Part shown: in pieces, positions 13,539 to 21,927 of the stretch
Layout: each line of letters starts with the position of its first letter
Position numbering within the stretch: the stretch's first letter is position 1
Source: Euryarchaeota archaeon RBG_13_57_23
GTDB taxonomy: Archaea; Thermoplasmatota; Thermoplasmata; UBA10834
Reading direction: 5' to 3'
Assembly: GCA_001800675.1 (NCBI GenBank)
Contig: MGVW01000045.1
Location: 1 to 21,934, forward strand
Length of the DNA: 21,934 nt
Notes under the pieces: model-generated
The model's input: only the letters and a program-made list of their open reading frames with translations
Databases searched by the model: none
Told to the model about the DNA's origin: nothing
Position numbers and translations under genes: made by a program

Positions 13539-14306
13539 CTATTCCTTCTTCTCTTCCGCAGGCGGCGTCTCCGGCTCTGCTTTCGGCTCTGCCTCCGGGG
13601 CGGGCGCGGGTGTTTCGGTCGCGGTCGCCGGTTCCTCAGCGGGCTCCTCGGGCTCGGGTGCCGGTTCCTCCTGCGGAGCGATGATGGGCGCCTCTCCCGG
13701 CTCGGGGGGCTTGCCCATCCTCGTGACCTCGGTTCTGCGTATCTCGATCCTCTTGATCGGGACAATGATCTTTGATGCGTCGGAGACCTTCTTGGCGAGC
13801 TCTCCCATGATCAGCATGCGCACGAACTCGCCGATCGTGACCTCCGCAGAGGCCTTCAGCAGCTCCTCGTGCATGATCCTTCTGACCGCGGTCTCCTGGG
13901 ACGCCTGGATCCGCTGCTCTGAGACCGCCATCGGCTTGACCCTGATCTGCCAGCCGTCCTTCGTCGTCACATCGACTACCGCGTCCGTCTTTGTTCTCTT
14001 TCTTCGCGTCAGCCGTCTGACATAGTCGCTCGTGAGGTCGTGCCCGTAGAACATGGTGTTGGCGTCCAAGCCTCTCACGTCGTGGACCTTGAACTTGATC
14101 TTGATGTGCATCTTGGAGAAATCCCCGGTCAGGTCTTGCACCGTGGCCTCCGTTATCCTCCCCATGACGCCGTCGGCCGTCTCTGAGGGGGTCTCGCCTA
14201 GCTGCATCTTGCTGAACATGTCGGGGGCGAATATCTTGTACCACTCCTTCGCCTTCCACTTGTCCTTGACCTTCTTCGCAGCGGCCCTTGTCTTCTTCTC
14301 TACCAA
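13539..14306 (-). CDS. rps3ae: Small ribosomal subunit protein eS1 (S3Ae) with a proline/glutamate tail
   Basis: 255 residues from a TTG at 14306, which has GAGGT six bases before it. Residues 1-198 match eS1: KDKWKAKEWYKIFAPDMF, GETPSETADGVMGRI, KIKFKVHDVRG and ELAKKVSDASKIIVPIKRIEIRR. The protein binds the 30S platform near the mRNA exit. Residues from about 199 to 255 are a low-complexity Pro/Glu/Ala tail that most eS1 proteins, as I know them, do not have at this length; it is probably disordered. It has its own TATA box at 14353-14365, and tRNA-Met begins 26 bases after its stop. Confidence 0.95.
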   Translation of the reverse strand: MVEKKTRAAAKKVKDKWKAKEWYKIFAPDMFSKMQLGETPSETADGVMGRITEATVQDLTGDFSKMHIKIKFKVHDVRGLDANTMFYGHDLTSDYVRRLTRRKRTKTDAVVDVTTKDGWQIRVKPMAVSEQRIQASQETAVRRIMHEELLKASAEVTIGEFVRMLIMGELAKKVSDASKIIVPIKRIEIRRTEVTRMGKPPEPGEAPIIAPQEEPAPEPEEPAEEPATATETPAPAPEAEPKAEPETPPAEEKKE

Positions 14307-14352
14307 CTAGATACCTCACTGTATTGGATGAAGCAGGCTCGATAACGTGCTT

Positions 14353-14365
14353 CCGTATTAAAACC
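14353..14365 (-). promoter_or_regulatory. TATA box of the eS1 - tRNA-Met - arsA unit
   Basis: The minus strand reads GGTTTTAATACGG, about 50 bases before the TTG start of eS1, predicting a leader of about 25 bases that includes GAGGT. Confidence 0.55.
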
Positions 14366-14427
14366 TTGCTGTGCATAAGCGCGGGCCAGAACAAGCCCTG
14401 CCAGCAGTTCCCAGACGTGCTCTCAGT

Positions 14428-15363
14428 TCACCTTCTCCTGAGCTTCGGGTTGAGGACCTCGTCCATCGCATACCCGATGAAAGTGAACCCGAGGATCACG
14501 AAAACGATGCATAGCCCAGGCATGATGATGAACGCGTACGGGCCCGCGATAGCCGCACTATAGTTGTTGGCCTCGTCGAGGATCCGGCCCCAAGTGTCGA
14601 CGTCCTGGGGGCCGAGCCCGAGAAAGCTCAAAGTGCTCTCGGAAAGGATCGCGATGGCCACTGTGAGGATGGCGTTCGCGAATATCAGGGGGACTACATT
14701 GGGGAAGATGTGCTTCCGGATTATGTGCCACTCGCCGGAGCCTATCGCCTTGGCCCGTTCGACGAATTGTCGTTCCTTGATCGACAGCACTTGCGCGCGC
14801 ACTATCCTCGCGGTCGTGGACCAGCCCGTGATGCCAATCACGACGATGATCGAGAATAGATCTCTAGAACCCCAGATGGAGGCTATGACTATCATGAGGA
14901 CCAGCCACGGGATCGAGAGAAACACGTCGTTGACCCTCATGATGACCTCGTCCCTCCAGCCGCCCCAGTATCCGGAGGCCAGCCCCACGACGGTCCCCAG
15001 GATCATGGATATAGCCATCGCGACGAATCCTATGATCAACGAAGCCGTGGTTCCGTGTGCCGTCCTCGTGAAGACGTCCCTGCCTCTTTGGTCAGTCCCG
15101 AACCAGTGGTCCCAGGACACATCTTCCAGTATCTCCGAGGAGCTCTCCGAGGGGTCGTACGGCAAGAAGAGGTCCGCTCCAAGTGCGAATGCGAGGAACG
15201 CAACTATGATCATCGTGCCAGATTTGCCCATCCAGGTGGCTAGGAACAGGTCGATGATCTTCCCCAAGCTCTTCCCCGAAAGGGCGAGCCTGTCCGCAAG
15301 CACGGGGTTGAATGAGAAGAGGCGTCGAAACCCTCCCGAGATCCATCTCTCGAACCTACCCAT
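14428..15363 (-). CDS. dppC: Peptide ABC transporter permease (DppC/OppC type)
   Basis: A 311-residue inner-membrane permease. An OppC-type N-terminal segment (residues about 30-70) ends in one membrane helix. HWFGTDQRGRDVFTR is the family signature, at about 87-101. About five further membrane segments follow. The cytoplasmic EAA loop that docks the ATPase is at about 197-222 (ERQFVERAKAIG and RKHIFPN). The C-terminus is GYAMDEVLNPKLRRR. The ATG at 15363 has GAGGTG six bases before it, inside the short gap after dppB. It pairs with dppB to form the channel. No ATPase gene follows: the next gene downstream is eS1 with its own promoter. Confidence 0.95.
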   Translation of the reverse strand: MGRFERWISGGFRRLFSFNPVLADRLALSGKSLGKIIDLFLATWMGKSGTMIIVAFLAFALGADLFLPYDPSESSSEILEDVSWDHWFGTDQRGRDVFTRTAHGTTASLIIGFVAMAISMILGTVVGLASGYWGGWRDEVIMRVNDVFLSIPWLVLMIVIASIWGSRDLFSIIVVIGITGWSTTARIVRAQVLSIKERQFVERAKAIGSGEWHIIRKHIFPNVVPLIFANAILTVAIAILSESTLSFLGLGPQDVDTWGRILDEANNYSAAIAGPYAFIIMPGLCIVFVILGFTFIGYAMDEVLNPKLRRR

Positions 15364-15372
15364 CCGAGCACC

Positions 15373-16353
15373 TCATGTGATTTTCACCCTCGGGTCGAGC
15401 CTGACAAGTACGAGGTCCGCGAGGAGGTTCGCGATGACCACCGCAACCCCGCCTATGAAGAATATGAACTGCAGCATCGGGTAGTCCTGGTTTTCGATGG
15501 CGTTGATCGTGTACCAGCCGATGCCTTTGTACGTGAAGATGACCTCGACCTGGAACACGCCCCCCAGTATGAACGCGGTGTCCATCGCGAGGGTCGTCAC
15601 AATCGGGAGTCTTGCGTTCAGGGATGCATGCTTCTTCATCACCTGTCTCTCGCTCAGCCCCTTCGCATATGCAGTGACTATGTAATCCTCCGTGAGAACG
15701 TCGACAAGTGAATTGCGCATCAGGAGGACCACGCCCGCGACGGACCCGACGACCAGGGTCGTCAGGGGAAGGATCATGTGCACCCCGATGTCGGCGAGCT
15801 TGTCCACGGTGAGCGGGAAGACTGGAACCCCCGATTCCATGTAGCCTGCTGAAGGCAGGAGGTGCAGATTGCCCACGAAGATGACCATGAGCACCAGAGC
15901 GAACCAGAAGACTGGCATGCCATAGAAGAACAGTCCGAAGCCCGTGATAACGATATCAGGGGCTTTTCCTCTACGTTGCGCGGATAGTTTTCCAAGAGCC
16001 ATGCCTATAACGAATATGAGTATGGTGGATATCCCCACCAAGAGTATGGTCCACGAAATCGCGCTGCCTAAAACTTCGATGACAGGAGTCTCCCAGAAAT
16101 ACGAAATCCCCCAATCCCCTGTGAAGGTGTCCTTGTAATACTCGACGAACTGCACCGGCAGAGAATCGTTCAGCCCCATCCGCTCGATGTTGCGCCATAT
16201 GAGGTAGTCGGACGCGTAAGGCGTCCTCTGCATCAGCTCCGCAGGGTTGCCGGGCATTATCCTGAACAGCGCGAAGTTGAGGGCCATTATCAGCAGAATC
16301 GTGATGAACGCATTCATGCACCGCTTGAACAGCACCATCCTGAACGAGGCCAA
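15373..16353 (-). CDS. dppB: Peptide ABC transporter permease (DppB/OppB type)
   Basis: A 326-residue permease with about six membrane segments, the first at about 13-31. Family marks are RIMPGNPAELM near the N-terminus, FYGMPVFWFALVLM, LPSAGY and the EAA loop at about 223-245 (EDYIVTAYAKGLSERQVMKKH), with KGIGWYTINAI and a C-terminal LVRLDPRVKIT. The start is a TTG at 16353, supported by AGGAGG seven bases before it. It lies 119 bases after the binding-protein gene, with two hairpins in the gap, and nine bases before dppC. Confidence 0.95.
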   Translation of the reverse strand: MASFRMVLFKRCMNAFITILLIMALNFALFRIMPGNPAELMQRTPYASDYLIWRNIERMGLNDSLPVQFVEYYKDTFTGDWGISYFWETPVIEVLGSAISWTILLVGISTILIFVIGMALGKLSAQRRGKAPDIVITGFGLFFYGMPVFWFALVLMVIFVGNLHLLPSAGYMESGVPVFPLTVDKLADIGVHMILPLTTLVVGSVAGVVLLMRNSLVDVLTEDYIVTAYAKGLSERQVMKKHASLNARLPIVTTLAMDTAFILGGVFQVEVIFTYKGIGWYTINAIENQDYPMLQFIFFIGGVAVVIANLLADLVLVRLDPRVKIT

Positions 16354-16365
16354 GGTTGCCCTCCT

Positions 16366-16429
16366 GAACCCTGATTCGGGGTTCCGCTATCTGTTTTCCC
16401 CTCTTGCGCCTGGGCCCACAGTCCGGGCC
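16366..16429 (-). promoter_or_regulatory. Two hairpins between the binding-protein gene and dppB
   Basis: GAACCC-N7-GGGTTC (16366-16384) has a six-base stem directly before the dppB ribosome site at 16360-16365. GGCCC-N7-GGGCC (16413-16429) lies 28 bases further upstream. Stem-loops at this place in ABC operons often protect the binding-protein mRNA or limit read-through, giving more binding protein than permease. No T run follows either one. Their role here is inferred. Confidence 0.45.
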
Positions 16430-16472
16430 GAAATGAATGAAGGAGGTTTGGGAAGTGGTTTCATTGTCCGAA

Positions 16473-19400
16473 TCAGGTCGTCGGTGGCGGGGGCTCTGGG
16501 GGAGCCATGCCTTCCATGCCGCCCTCGGCCTTCGGTTCGCCCTTCTTCTTCCGCATCAGGAGGAGCGCGATCAGCGCTATGATGACCACAGCGACGATTG
16601 CAATGCCCACAATGATCAACGTGGATATTCCTGCCTCCTCCTTCTCTACGCTTATGGAGACGAAGGTGCTAACCCAGTGCTTGACCGAATGGTACTGCAT
16701 CTGTCCGTCGTCGACCGTGACGTTCACAGAGTAGGCCTCCGATCTGCCCTCCTCGAAAGTGTGGTTGAGGAACCTCGTTATGTTCGTGTCAGGCGCCCCG
16801 ATGATGTTCTCTATCTTCGAGGATGTGCCATCTCCCCAGTCGAAGGTGATGTTCATCATGTCGCCCTCGGTGTCTCTGACAATTACTGCGAACATGATCG
16901 TGTCACCTGGCTGATAGAGGTCGAGGTCCGGCGTGACCACAACGGCGCCCATGAAAGTGGGCCGTAGGTTCTCCAGGATGGTCACCGTCAGCGTTCCGCT
17001 GACATTGTGCCCTGTGATACCAGTGCCGTCGTTCACATAGACTGTGACGGTCTTGTTGCCTACTGATGTGTAGACGTGCGTCCCGTTGTAGACGGGCGGG
17101 TCGCCGCTCGCGGACCCACTGTCATCGCCCCAGTCATACCAAACGGAGATCACATCCGCGGTGTCGTTATCCTTCACCTTCGCCGGTGTCACCACGAATG
17201 TCGTGTTGTAGAAGGCAGACGCCTCTGAAGGCAGGATGAGCCAAGGCGCTTGGTTATCCTGGATGGTCACGGTTATGTCCAGGCTCACATTGTTCCCGAG
17301 GGTTCCGTCGTCGGCCCAGAGCGTCACAGTGTAGTCCCCGGTCGCGTCGTATGCGTGAACGAAGTCGCTATATTGCCTGTCCTCCGAGCCTCCAAGGGTC
17401 GTTGCGACTGCTGCGTCGCCGTCACCGTATTCTATGTACAGCGTGAGGGCGTCGCCTCTCGTGTCGACCGCGCTCGCGTTGAATGTTACATCACCGTTCG
17501 GGTACGAGGGGTTCGGCGTGGCCACCAGTCCAAGGGAGCTTGGCGCGAGGTCAGTGTCCTGCGCGCCGACCTCAGCTGAGATTGAGGCCGTCACATTGTG
17601 TCCGGGATCGCCCGTCAAGTCGTCCACCCAGACATCCACTGTGTAGGTGTTCTGGGTCGTCCATGTGTGGGTCGGGCTCGAGACCACCATGACACCAGGC
17701 GTTCCTGCCGGAGAGTTCGTGACCGCTATTCCGCCGTCTCCGAAGTACCAAGTGAAGCGCAGCGGGTCGCCGTCAACGTCGCTGCTCGTCGCCCAACACG
17801 AAACCGCGACGTCCACGTTCGCGGTAATGCTGGAAATCGCAGGAGCGCTCGGGGGCTGGTTCACGATCACGTCGTAGGGTATCTCGACGGAAACATTGTG
17901 ACCGGCAAGGCCCGATCCGTCGTCGACCCATAGTGTAACATAATACGGCCCGTCGACGGACCAGCTGTGCCAAGCCACGTCTATGACCTCTGTGTCGTTG
18001 GTCGTCGGCTGGTATAGCGTGCTGTTGTAAGTCAGGTCATCCCAATCCCAGGTGAACCTCAGGCCAGCGCCGGTGTCTCCTCCGGACTCAGCGTCCTTGA
18101 AGCCAACGCTCCAGCGAGTCATCTGGTCAATGTACGCTCGTGCGTCCGGATCGGTCAGCACTGGCGTTGTCAGCGTCGGGACCGAGTCCGGCTCGGGGAT
18201 GACGTTCACAGTCGAGCGCGCGATCGCCACGTTGCCTGGGGTCCCGTCCCAAACGGTCACGTTGAGCATGAGGCTGTCCGGGGGCAGTACAAGGCTCGTG
18301 TAAGTGTGGATCTTCGTGAACGACACTCCTGACTGAGTTCCCGCGGTTGCGGTGTCGGTGTCGTTGGCTGTGCCATCGCCCCATTCGAAGGACACGTTGA
18401 GCTGGTCTCCCTCAGAGTCGCTCACTGTGACAGTGACCGACATCGGCTTGTCCACTTCCGCCTGGATAGGATCTGGCGGCGGATTCAAGAAGACGGGAGC
18501 CTGGTTGCCCCCATTCCACTGAAGGTCGAACCAGAGCCACGGCAGATCGGAAGAGATCGATCTTCCGAGGTGTTGGGTCCAGTTGCCCCAGCCAGAGAAC
18601 CTGAACTCGTGCCACGCGTACAGGCCGTTCGGATATATCGGGGGCAGCTCGGTGTATGAATCATAGACCCACTGTTGCAGCGTGTCGAGGATCGCCTTCC
18701 TCGCGTCCCTGTCCACGGTCCTCCTGGCCAAAGACAAGCTCTCGTCATAGGCGCTGTAGGGCTCCCCTGTGGGGGATTCGGATGCGTTGCTCGGGCCGTA
18801 CCACCACGGTCCCATGGGCATCTGGCAGTTGTCTCCGCCTCCCTTTATCTGGCTGGTCTCCCAGACGGACAAGGTGCCAATGGGCTCAGGGCCCCAGTAC
18901 CAGGCCCAGACCCAGATGTCATAGTCTGACTTGTACCATGCTGAGTTGATCATGATGGACTCGGACCTTGCTGCGTAGTTGAACCTTATCCCTGCATCGC
19001 TTGCGTTGCCTACCCAGCTCTCGCCGATTGCGGCATAGCTGGGGTCGGTGTCCGGGACCTCGAGCCTGAAGGAGAGTTCGTCGCCGACGTCCGCCCAGCC
19101 TTCGAGCACTGCCATGCTGTCAGAGTCGCACTCGAGGTAGTCGTCCGTGTCCAGGTTCCTGTATCCGGCCCCCTCAAGCAGCGTTCTAGCTGCTGCGGGG
19201 TCGAACGGCAGCATGTTCTCGATGTCCTTGTGCCAGTAGGCCTGGCCTCCAGTATCTGCGATGACTGAGTCTGCAATCAGAGGCATCCCGAACATCAGGC
19301 TGTTTGCGATGAAGTCACGGTCCAGGGTCATCCCGATTGCCTTTCGGACGATGGGGTCGCGCAGTATCGGGTTTCCGAGGCCGTAGGTCGTCGTTGTGAA

Positions 19401-20357
19401 ATCCTCTGGAATGGCGTTGATCGCGATGTCGATGATCGCCATTTCGTTCGTGGTCTGCTTGATGACTGGGTACAGGGAACCTACTCCCACGGTGTTGAGG
19501 AAGAGGTTCGGCTGTCCCGAGATGTCTACGACATCTTCTGTACCATCATTGAGCGCGAGAGCGAGGCCTTGGGCATCCGTGTACATAGTGTATATTATTC
19601 CCTCGATGTCGACAGTCCTAGCTGCGCCGTAGTCGATGCTCCCGTGGTAGTTCTCCGGCGGAGCTCTCTTGAACTTGTACCACACGCCTTTGGACTCGTC
19701 CTCAAAGACGAACGGCCCGCTGCCGATTAACCAGTCGGCTTTCTTTCCTAGCAGGATCTGTGAGTCTCCGAGCGTCGACCACTGGTACTCAGGGAGTATG
19801 GGTATCCAGACGAGGTCCTCGATGATGGTCCCCTTCGGATAGGCCGTGTCTATCGCGACCTGGAATGTGTCTGTGGCGTTCGCCCCGGTCACGTCCTTCA
19901 TGTAGATATCCCACGCGCCCCCGGGGTGCGTCAGGATGGTGTTGATCGTGAATGCGACATCAGACGCTGTCAGCTGATGTGTTGTGTCTGAAGGATTCGC
20001 CAGGTTCCGGAAGTACGCTGAATCGGTGATGTTGACATAGGTTGTCATGTTGCCGGTTCCGTGGGTCACCTGATAGTAATCAGTTGCGAGGTCATTCACC
20101 GGGCCTTCCCAGTTCTCATCGTACTGGAAGAGCACGCTGAACATCAGATAACACATCATGTAGTCTGACACCAATTCCAAGTTGAGCGGATTCCAGTTCG
20201 CAATGTCCTGCATGTAACCAACGCGAACATAGGGTCCGTCTGCAGCTGCATTGTCCACGACTGGCGACACGGATATCGCATACGGAATTGCGGACACCAC
20301 GAATGTCGCAACGATCAGGATAGCTAACGCGCGAATTGCTCTTAGCGATGCAAACAT
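16473..20357 (-). CDS. Peptide-binding protein fused to six PKD-like domains with a C-terminal membrane anchor
   Basis: 1294 residues, about twice the usual 500-600 of a peptide-binding protein. An N-terminal signal peptide spans about residues 5-28. An SBP_bac_5-type binding domain covers about 44-615, with NWNPLN near its start, RKAIGMTLDRDFI and a typical C-terminal QQWVYDSYTELPPIYPN. Six PKD-like beta domains follow, each with an F-x-W-G-D-G-like core: about 620-720, 726-832, 833-930, 938-1033, 1036-1128 and 1131-1237. A membrane helix at 1243-1268, then RKKK and a proline-rich tail, anchor it with the tail inside. There are many N-x-S/T sites, consistent with S-layer-type glycosylation. 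It has a strong TATA box at 20424-20435 and heads the operon with dppB and dppC. The substrate class (oligopeptide) comes from family membership; other solutes are possible. Confidence 0.93.
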   Translation of the reverse strand: MFASLRAIRALAILIVATFVVSAIPYAISVSPVVDNAAADGPYVRVGYMQDIANWNPLNLELVSDYMMCYLMFSVLFQYDENWEGPVNDLATDYYQVTHGTGNMTTYVNITDSAYFRNLANPSDTTHQLTASDVAFTINTILTHPGGAWDIYMKDVTGANATDTFQVAIDTAYPKGTIIEDLVWIPILPEYQWSTLGDSQILLGKKADWLIGSGPFVFEDESKGVWYKFKRAPPENYHGSIDYGAARTVDIEGIIYTMYTDAQGLALALNDGTEDVVDISGQPNLFLNTVGVGSLYPVIKQTTNEMAIIDIAINAIPEDFTTTTYGLGNPILRDPIVRKAIGMTLDRDFIANSLMFGMPLIADSVIADTGGQAYWHKDIENMLPFDPAAARTLLEGAGYRNLDTDDYLECDSDSMAVLEGWADVGDELSFRLEVPDTDPSYAAIGESWVGNASDAGIRFNYAARSESIMINSAWYKSDYDIWVWAWYWGPEPIGTLSVWETSQIKGGGDNCQMPMGPWWYGPSNASESPTGEPYSAYDESLSLARRTVDRDARKAILDTLQQWVYDSYTELPPIYPNGLYAWHEFRFSGWGNWTQHLGRSISSDLPWLWFDLQWNGGNQAPVFLNPPPDPIQAEVDKPMSVTVTVSDSEGDQLNVSFEWGDGTANDTDTATAGTQSGVSFTKIHTYTSLVLPPDSLMLNVTVWDGTPGNVAIARSTVNVIPEPDSVPTLTTPVLTDPDARAYIDQMTRWSVGFKDAESGGDTGAGLRFTWDWDDLTYNSTLYQPTTNDTEVIDVAWHSWSVDGPYYVTLWVDDGSGLAGHNVSVEIPYDVIVNQPPSAPAISSITANVDVAVSCWATSSDVDGDPLRFTWYFGDGGIAVTNSPAGTPGVMVVSSPTHTWTTQNTYTVDVWVDDLTGDPGHNVTASISAEVGAQDTDLAPSSLGLVATPNPSYPNGDVTFNASAVDTRGDALTLYIEYGDGDAAVATTLGGSEDRQYSDFVHAYDATGDYTVTLWADDGTLGNNVSLDITVTIQDNQAPWLILPSEASAFYNTTFVVTPAKVKDNDTADVISVWYDWGDDSGSASGDPPVYNGTHVYTSVGNKTVTVYVNDGTGITGHNVSGTLTVTILENLRPTFMGAVVVTPDLDLYQPGDTIMFAVIVRDTEGDMMNITFDWGDGTSSKIENIIGAPDTNITRFLNHTFEEGRSEAYSVNVTVDDGQMQYHSVKHWVSTFVSISVEKEEAGISTLIIVGIAIVAVVIIALIALLLMRKKKGEPKAEGGMEGMAPPEPPPPTT

Positions 20358-20423
20358 ACTCTATACCCCTTTGGGGCTCCCACCAATTGCCTGACTGCCC
20401 CTCTTCACTCAGAGGGCCTTGAT

Positions 20424-20435
20424 GCTATATAAACA
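20424..20435 (-). promoter_or_regulatory. TATA box of the peptide transporter operon
   Basis: The minus strand reads TGTTTATATAGC, the closest match to the archaeal consensus in the window. It lies about 70 bases before the ATG at 20357, predicting a leader of about 40 bases. Confidence 0.65.
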
Positions 20436-20526
20436 GTATTTGCAGTCCTGTTGCTGGCGCGTGCGAGAATCGTCATGGCGCGTCCTTCTTCGACGAGTTC
20501 GCGTAACTCAATGAGGACCGTCGGTC

Positions 20527-21927
20527 TCACTTGTCGCCTGCGAGCTCCTTGAACTTGCAGAAGATCGTCGCGACGCTCTTCTCGTAGTCCTTCATGCCCT
20601 TGACCGTGCAGAATTCGTTCGGCGAATGAGCCTTCCCGCCGAATCCGAGACCCGTGTAACCCCATGGGATTCCCAGCACTTGGTCGAAGACGTAGAATGG
20701 CGCTGAGCCAGCGACCGTGGGCCATACGTCAGGTTCGTAACCGTGGTATCTCATCGCCTCGACGCACGCCATGGAAACGGAGGAATCTGCATCCGTCTTG
20801 GACCAGGGATAGTCTTCGTAGTTCCTCATTCGAATGTCTGTGAAACCCCGCTTCTTCAGGTGTGCCATGACCTTCGCATGAGTGTCCTTTATTGTCATGT
20901 TCGGGACGATTCTGATGTCGATCTTGGCCTTCGCACACGGCGGAAGCACCGTCTTCGTGCCATCCTCTTCGAAACCAGCACTGAGGCCGTCGATGTTGAC
21001 CGACGGCTCGAAGAGATACTTCTTGATCACTTCTTCCTTGGTCCCTTGGATCTTGAACCTCTTGACCCCGAGCTCCTTCATGTAGTTATCAACATCTATG
21101 CTCGCAGCCAGCTTCTCGGCCAGTTCGATATCGATCTTGCCCGGCGGAAGCACTTGTTCGGAAAGGCCGTCGATCGCTGGGTCCTGGTTCTCGTCCACCA
21201 TTGTCGAGATCGCGTGGACCAGTCTCCAGACAGGGCTCTCGACGATCACCGCGTCGCTGCTGTGCAGTTCCGCCTCAGGACCGCCCCTAGTCTTTCCCTC
21301 GGCAATCAGATCGAAGTAGACGCAGCCCTTCAATCCAAGAGTGACTGAGGGGGTCCCAGCTATGTTCTGGCTGAAGTCCAATCCGAACGCTCCGTCCGCC
21401 TTCCTCAACTTTGTCTTGTTCTTGATGACGAAATCTGGGAAGCTTCGTCCGCCCAGCTCTTCTTCTCCTTCGAGCAGGAAATGTAGGTTGATCGGGAGCA
21501 TTTCTGCATCGAGCATGCTCCTAACAGCGAGTAGGGATCCTCCCAAGGCAGCCTTCGAGTTGTACGCTCCCCTGTTGATGAGCACCTCCCCGAAAGGCTT
21601 CTGCTTGACGATCGTGGCCCCGAAAGGTGGGTAATCCCACTCGTCGAGGTTCCCGATGGGCTGCACGTCGTACATCCCGTACACGAGTCCAGTGACATCC
21701 GATCCGGCGTCCAAGTAGCCGTGGACCAGAGGATGGCCATCCTTCTTCGCCTTAAACTGGCCGTGCTTCGCCCCCATCTCGGCAAGCACGTTCTCGAGGA
21801 AATCAGCGGTATCCTGGATTCCCTCTCCGGTCATCGACACGCTCGGTATTCGCAGCAGTTTCCTGGTCTCCTGCAAGTGCTTGGACCAGTCCTTGTCTAT
21901 CTTCGAATGGATGTCCTCGATGGTCAT
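20527..21927 (-). CDS. M20-family metallopeptidase (dipeptidase-like) with altered metal ligands
   Basis: 466 residues in the size and order of M20 dipeptidases such as CNDP2: a catalytic half, a dimerisation (lid) insert and a return to the catalytic half. Compared with the usual five metal ligands, YGMYDVQP has Met85 where His is expected, and RGAYNSKAAL has Asn123 where the bridging Asp is expected. The general-base and ligand glutamates (EGEEELGG, 153-157), Asp184 (GLDF) and His434 (GGKAHSPNEF) are present. The protein is otherwise intact, so this is either a subfamily with a different metal site or a non-catalytic relative. It lies just upstream of, and on the same strand as, the peptide importer, which has its own promoter. 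Its ATG at 21927 is seven bases from the window edge, so its promoter is not visible. Confidence 0.9.
   Translation of the reverse strand: MTIEDIHSKIDKDWSKHLQETRKLLRIPSVSMTGEGIQDTADFLENVLAEMGAKHGQFKAKKDGHPLVHGYLDAGSDVTGLVYGMYDVQPIGNLDEWDYPPFGATIVKQKPFGEVLINRGAYNSKAALGGSLLAVRSMLDAEMLPINLHFLLEGEEELGGRSFPDFVIKNKTKLRKADGAFGLDFSQNIAGTPSVTLGLKGCVYFDLIAEGKTRGGPEAELHSSDAVIVESPVWRLVHAISTMVDENQDPAIDGLSEQVLPPGKIDIELAEKLAASIDVDNYMKELGVKRFKIQGTKEEVIKKYLFEPSVNIDGLSAGFEEDGTKTVLPPCAKAKIDIRIVPNMTIKDTHAKVMAHLKKRGFTDIRMRNYEDYPWSKTDADSSVSMACVEAMRYHGYEPDVWPTVAGSAPFYVFDQVLGIPWGYTGLGFGGKAHSPNEFCTVKGMKDYEKSVATIFCKFKELAGDK

Noticed and set aside
13227..13775. A plus-strand frame crossing tRNA-Met and the eS1 tail
   Set aside because: It runs through a tRNA gene and the reverse of a low-complexity tail; the arginine/leucine-rich translation is an artefact.
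14564..15484. A 306-codon plus-strand frame opposite dppC
   Set aside because: It is antisense to a clear permease. Its composition follows from the reverse complement of membrane codons in a GC-rich genome.
20436..20526. Terminator after the M20 gene (short stems GACCG/CGGTC and GAGTT/AACTC on the minus strand)
   Set aside because: Stems are five bases long and no T run follows; chance is a sufficient explanation.
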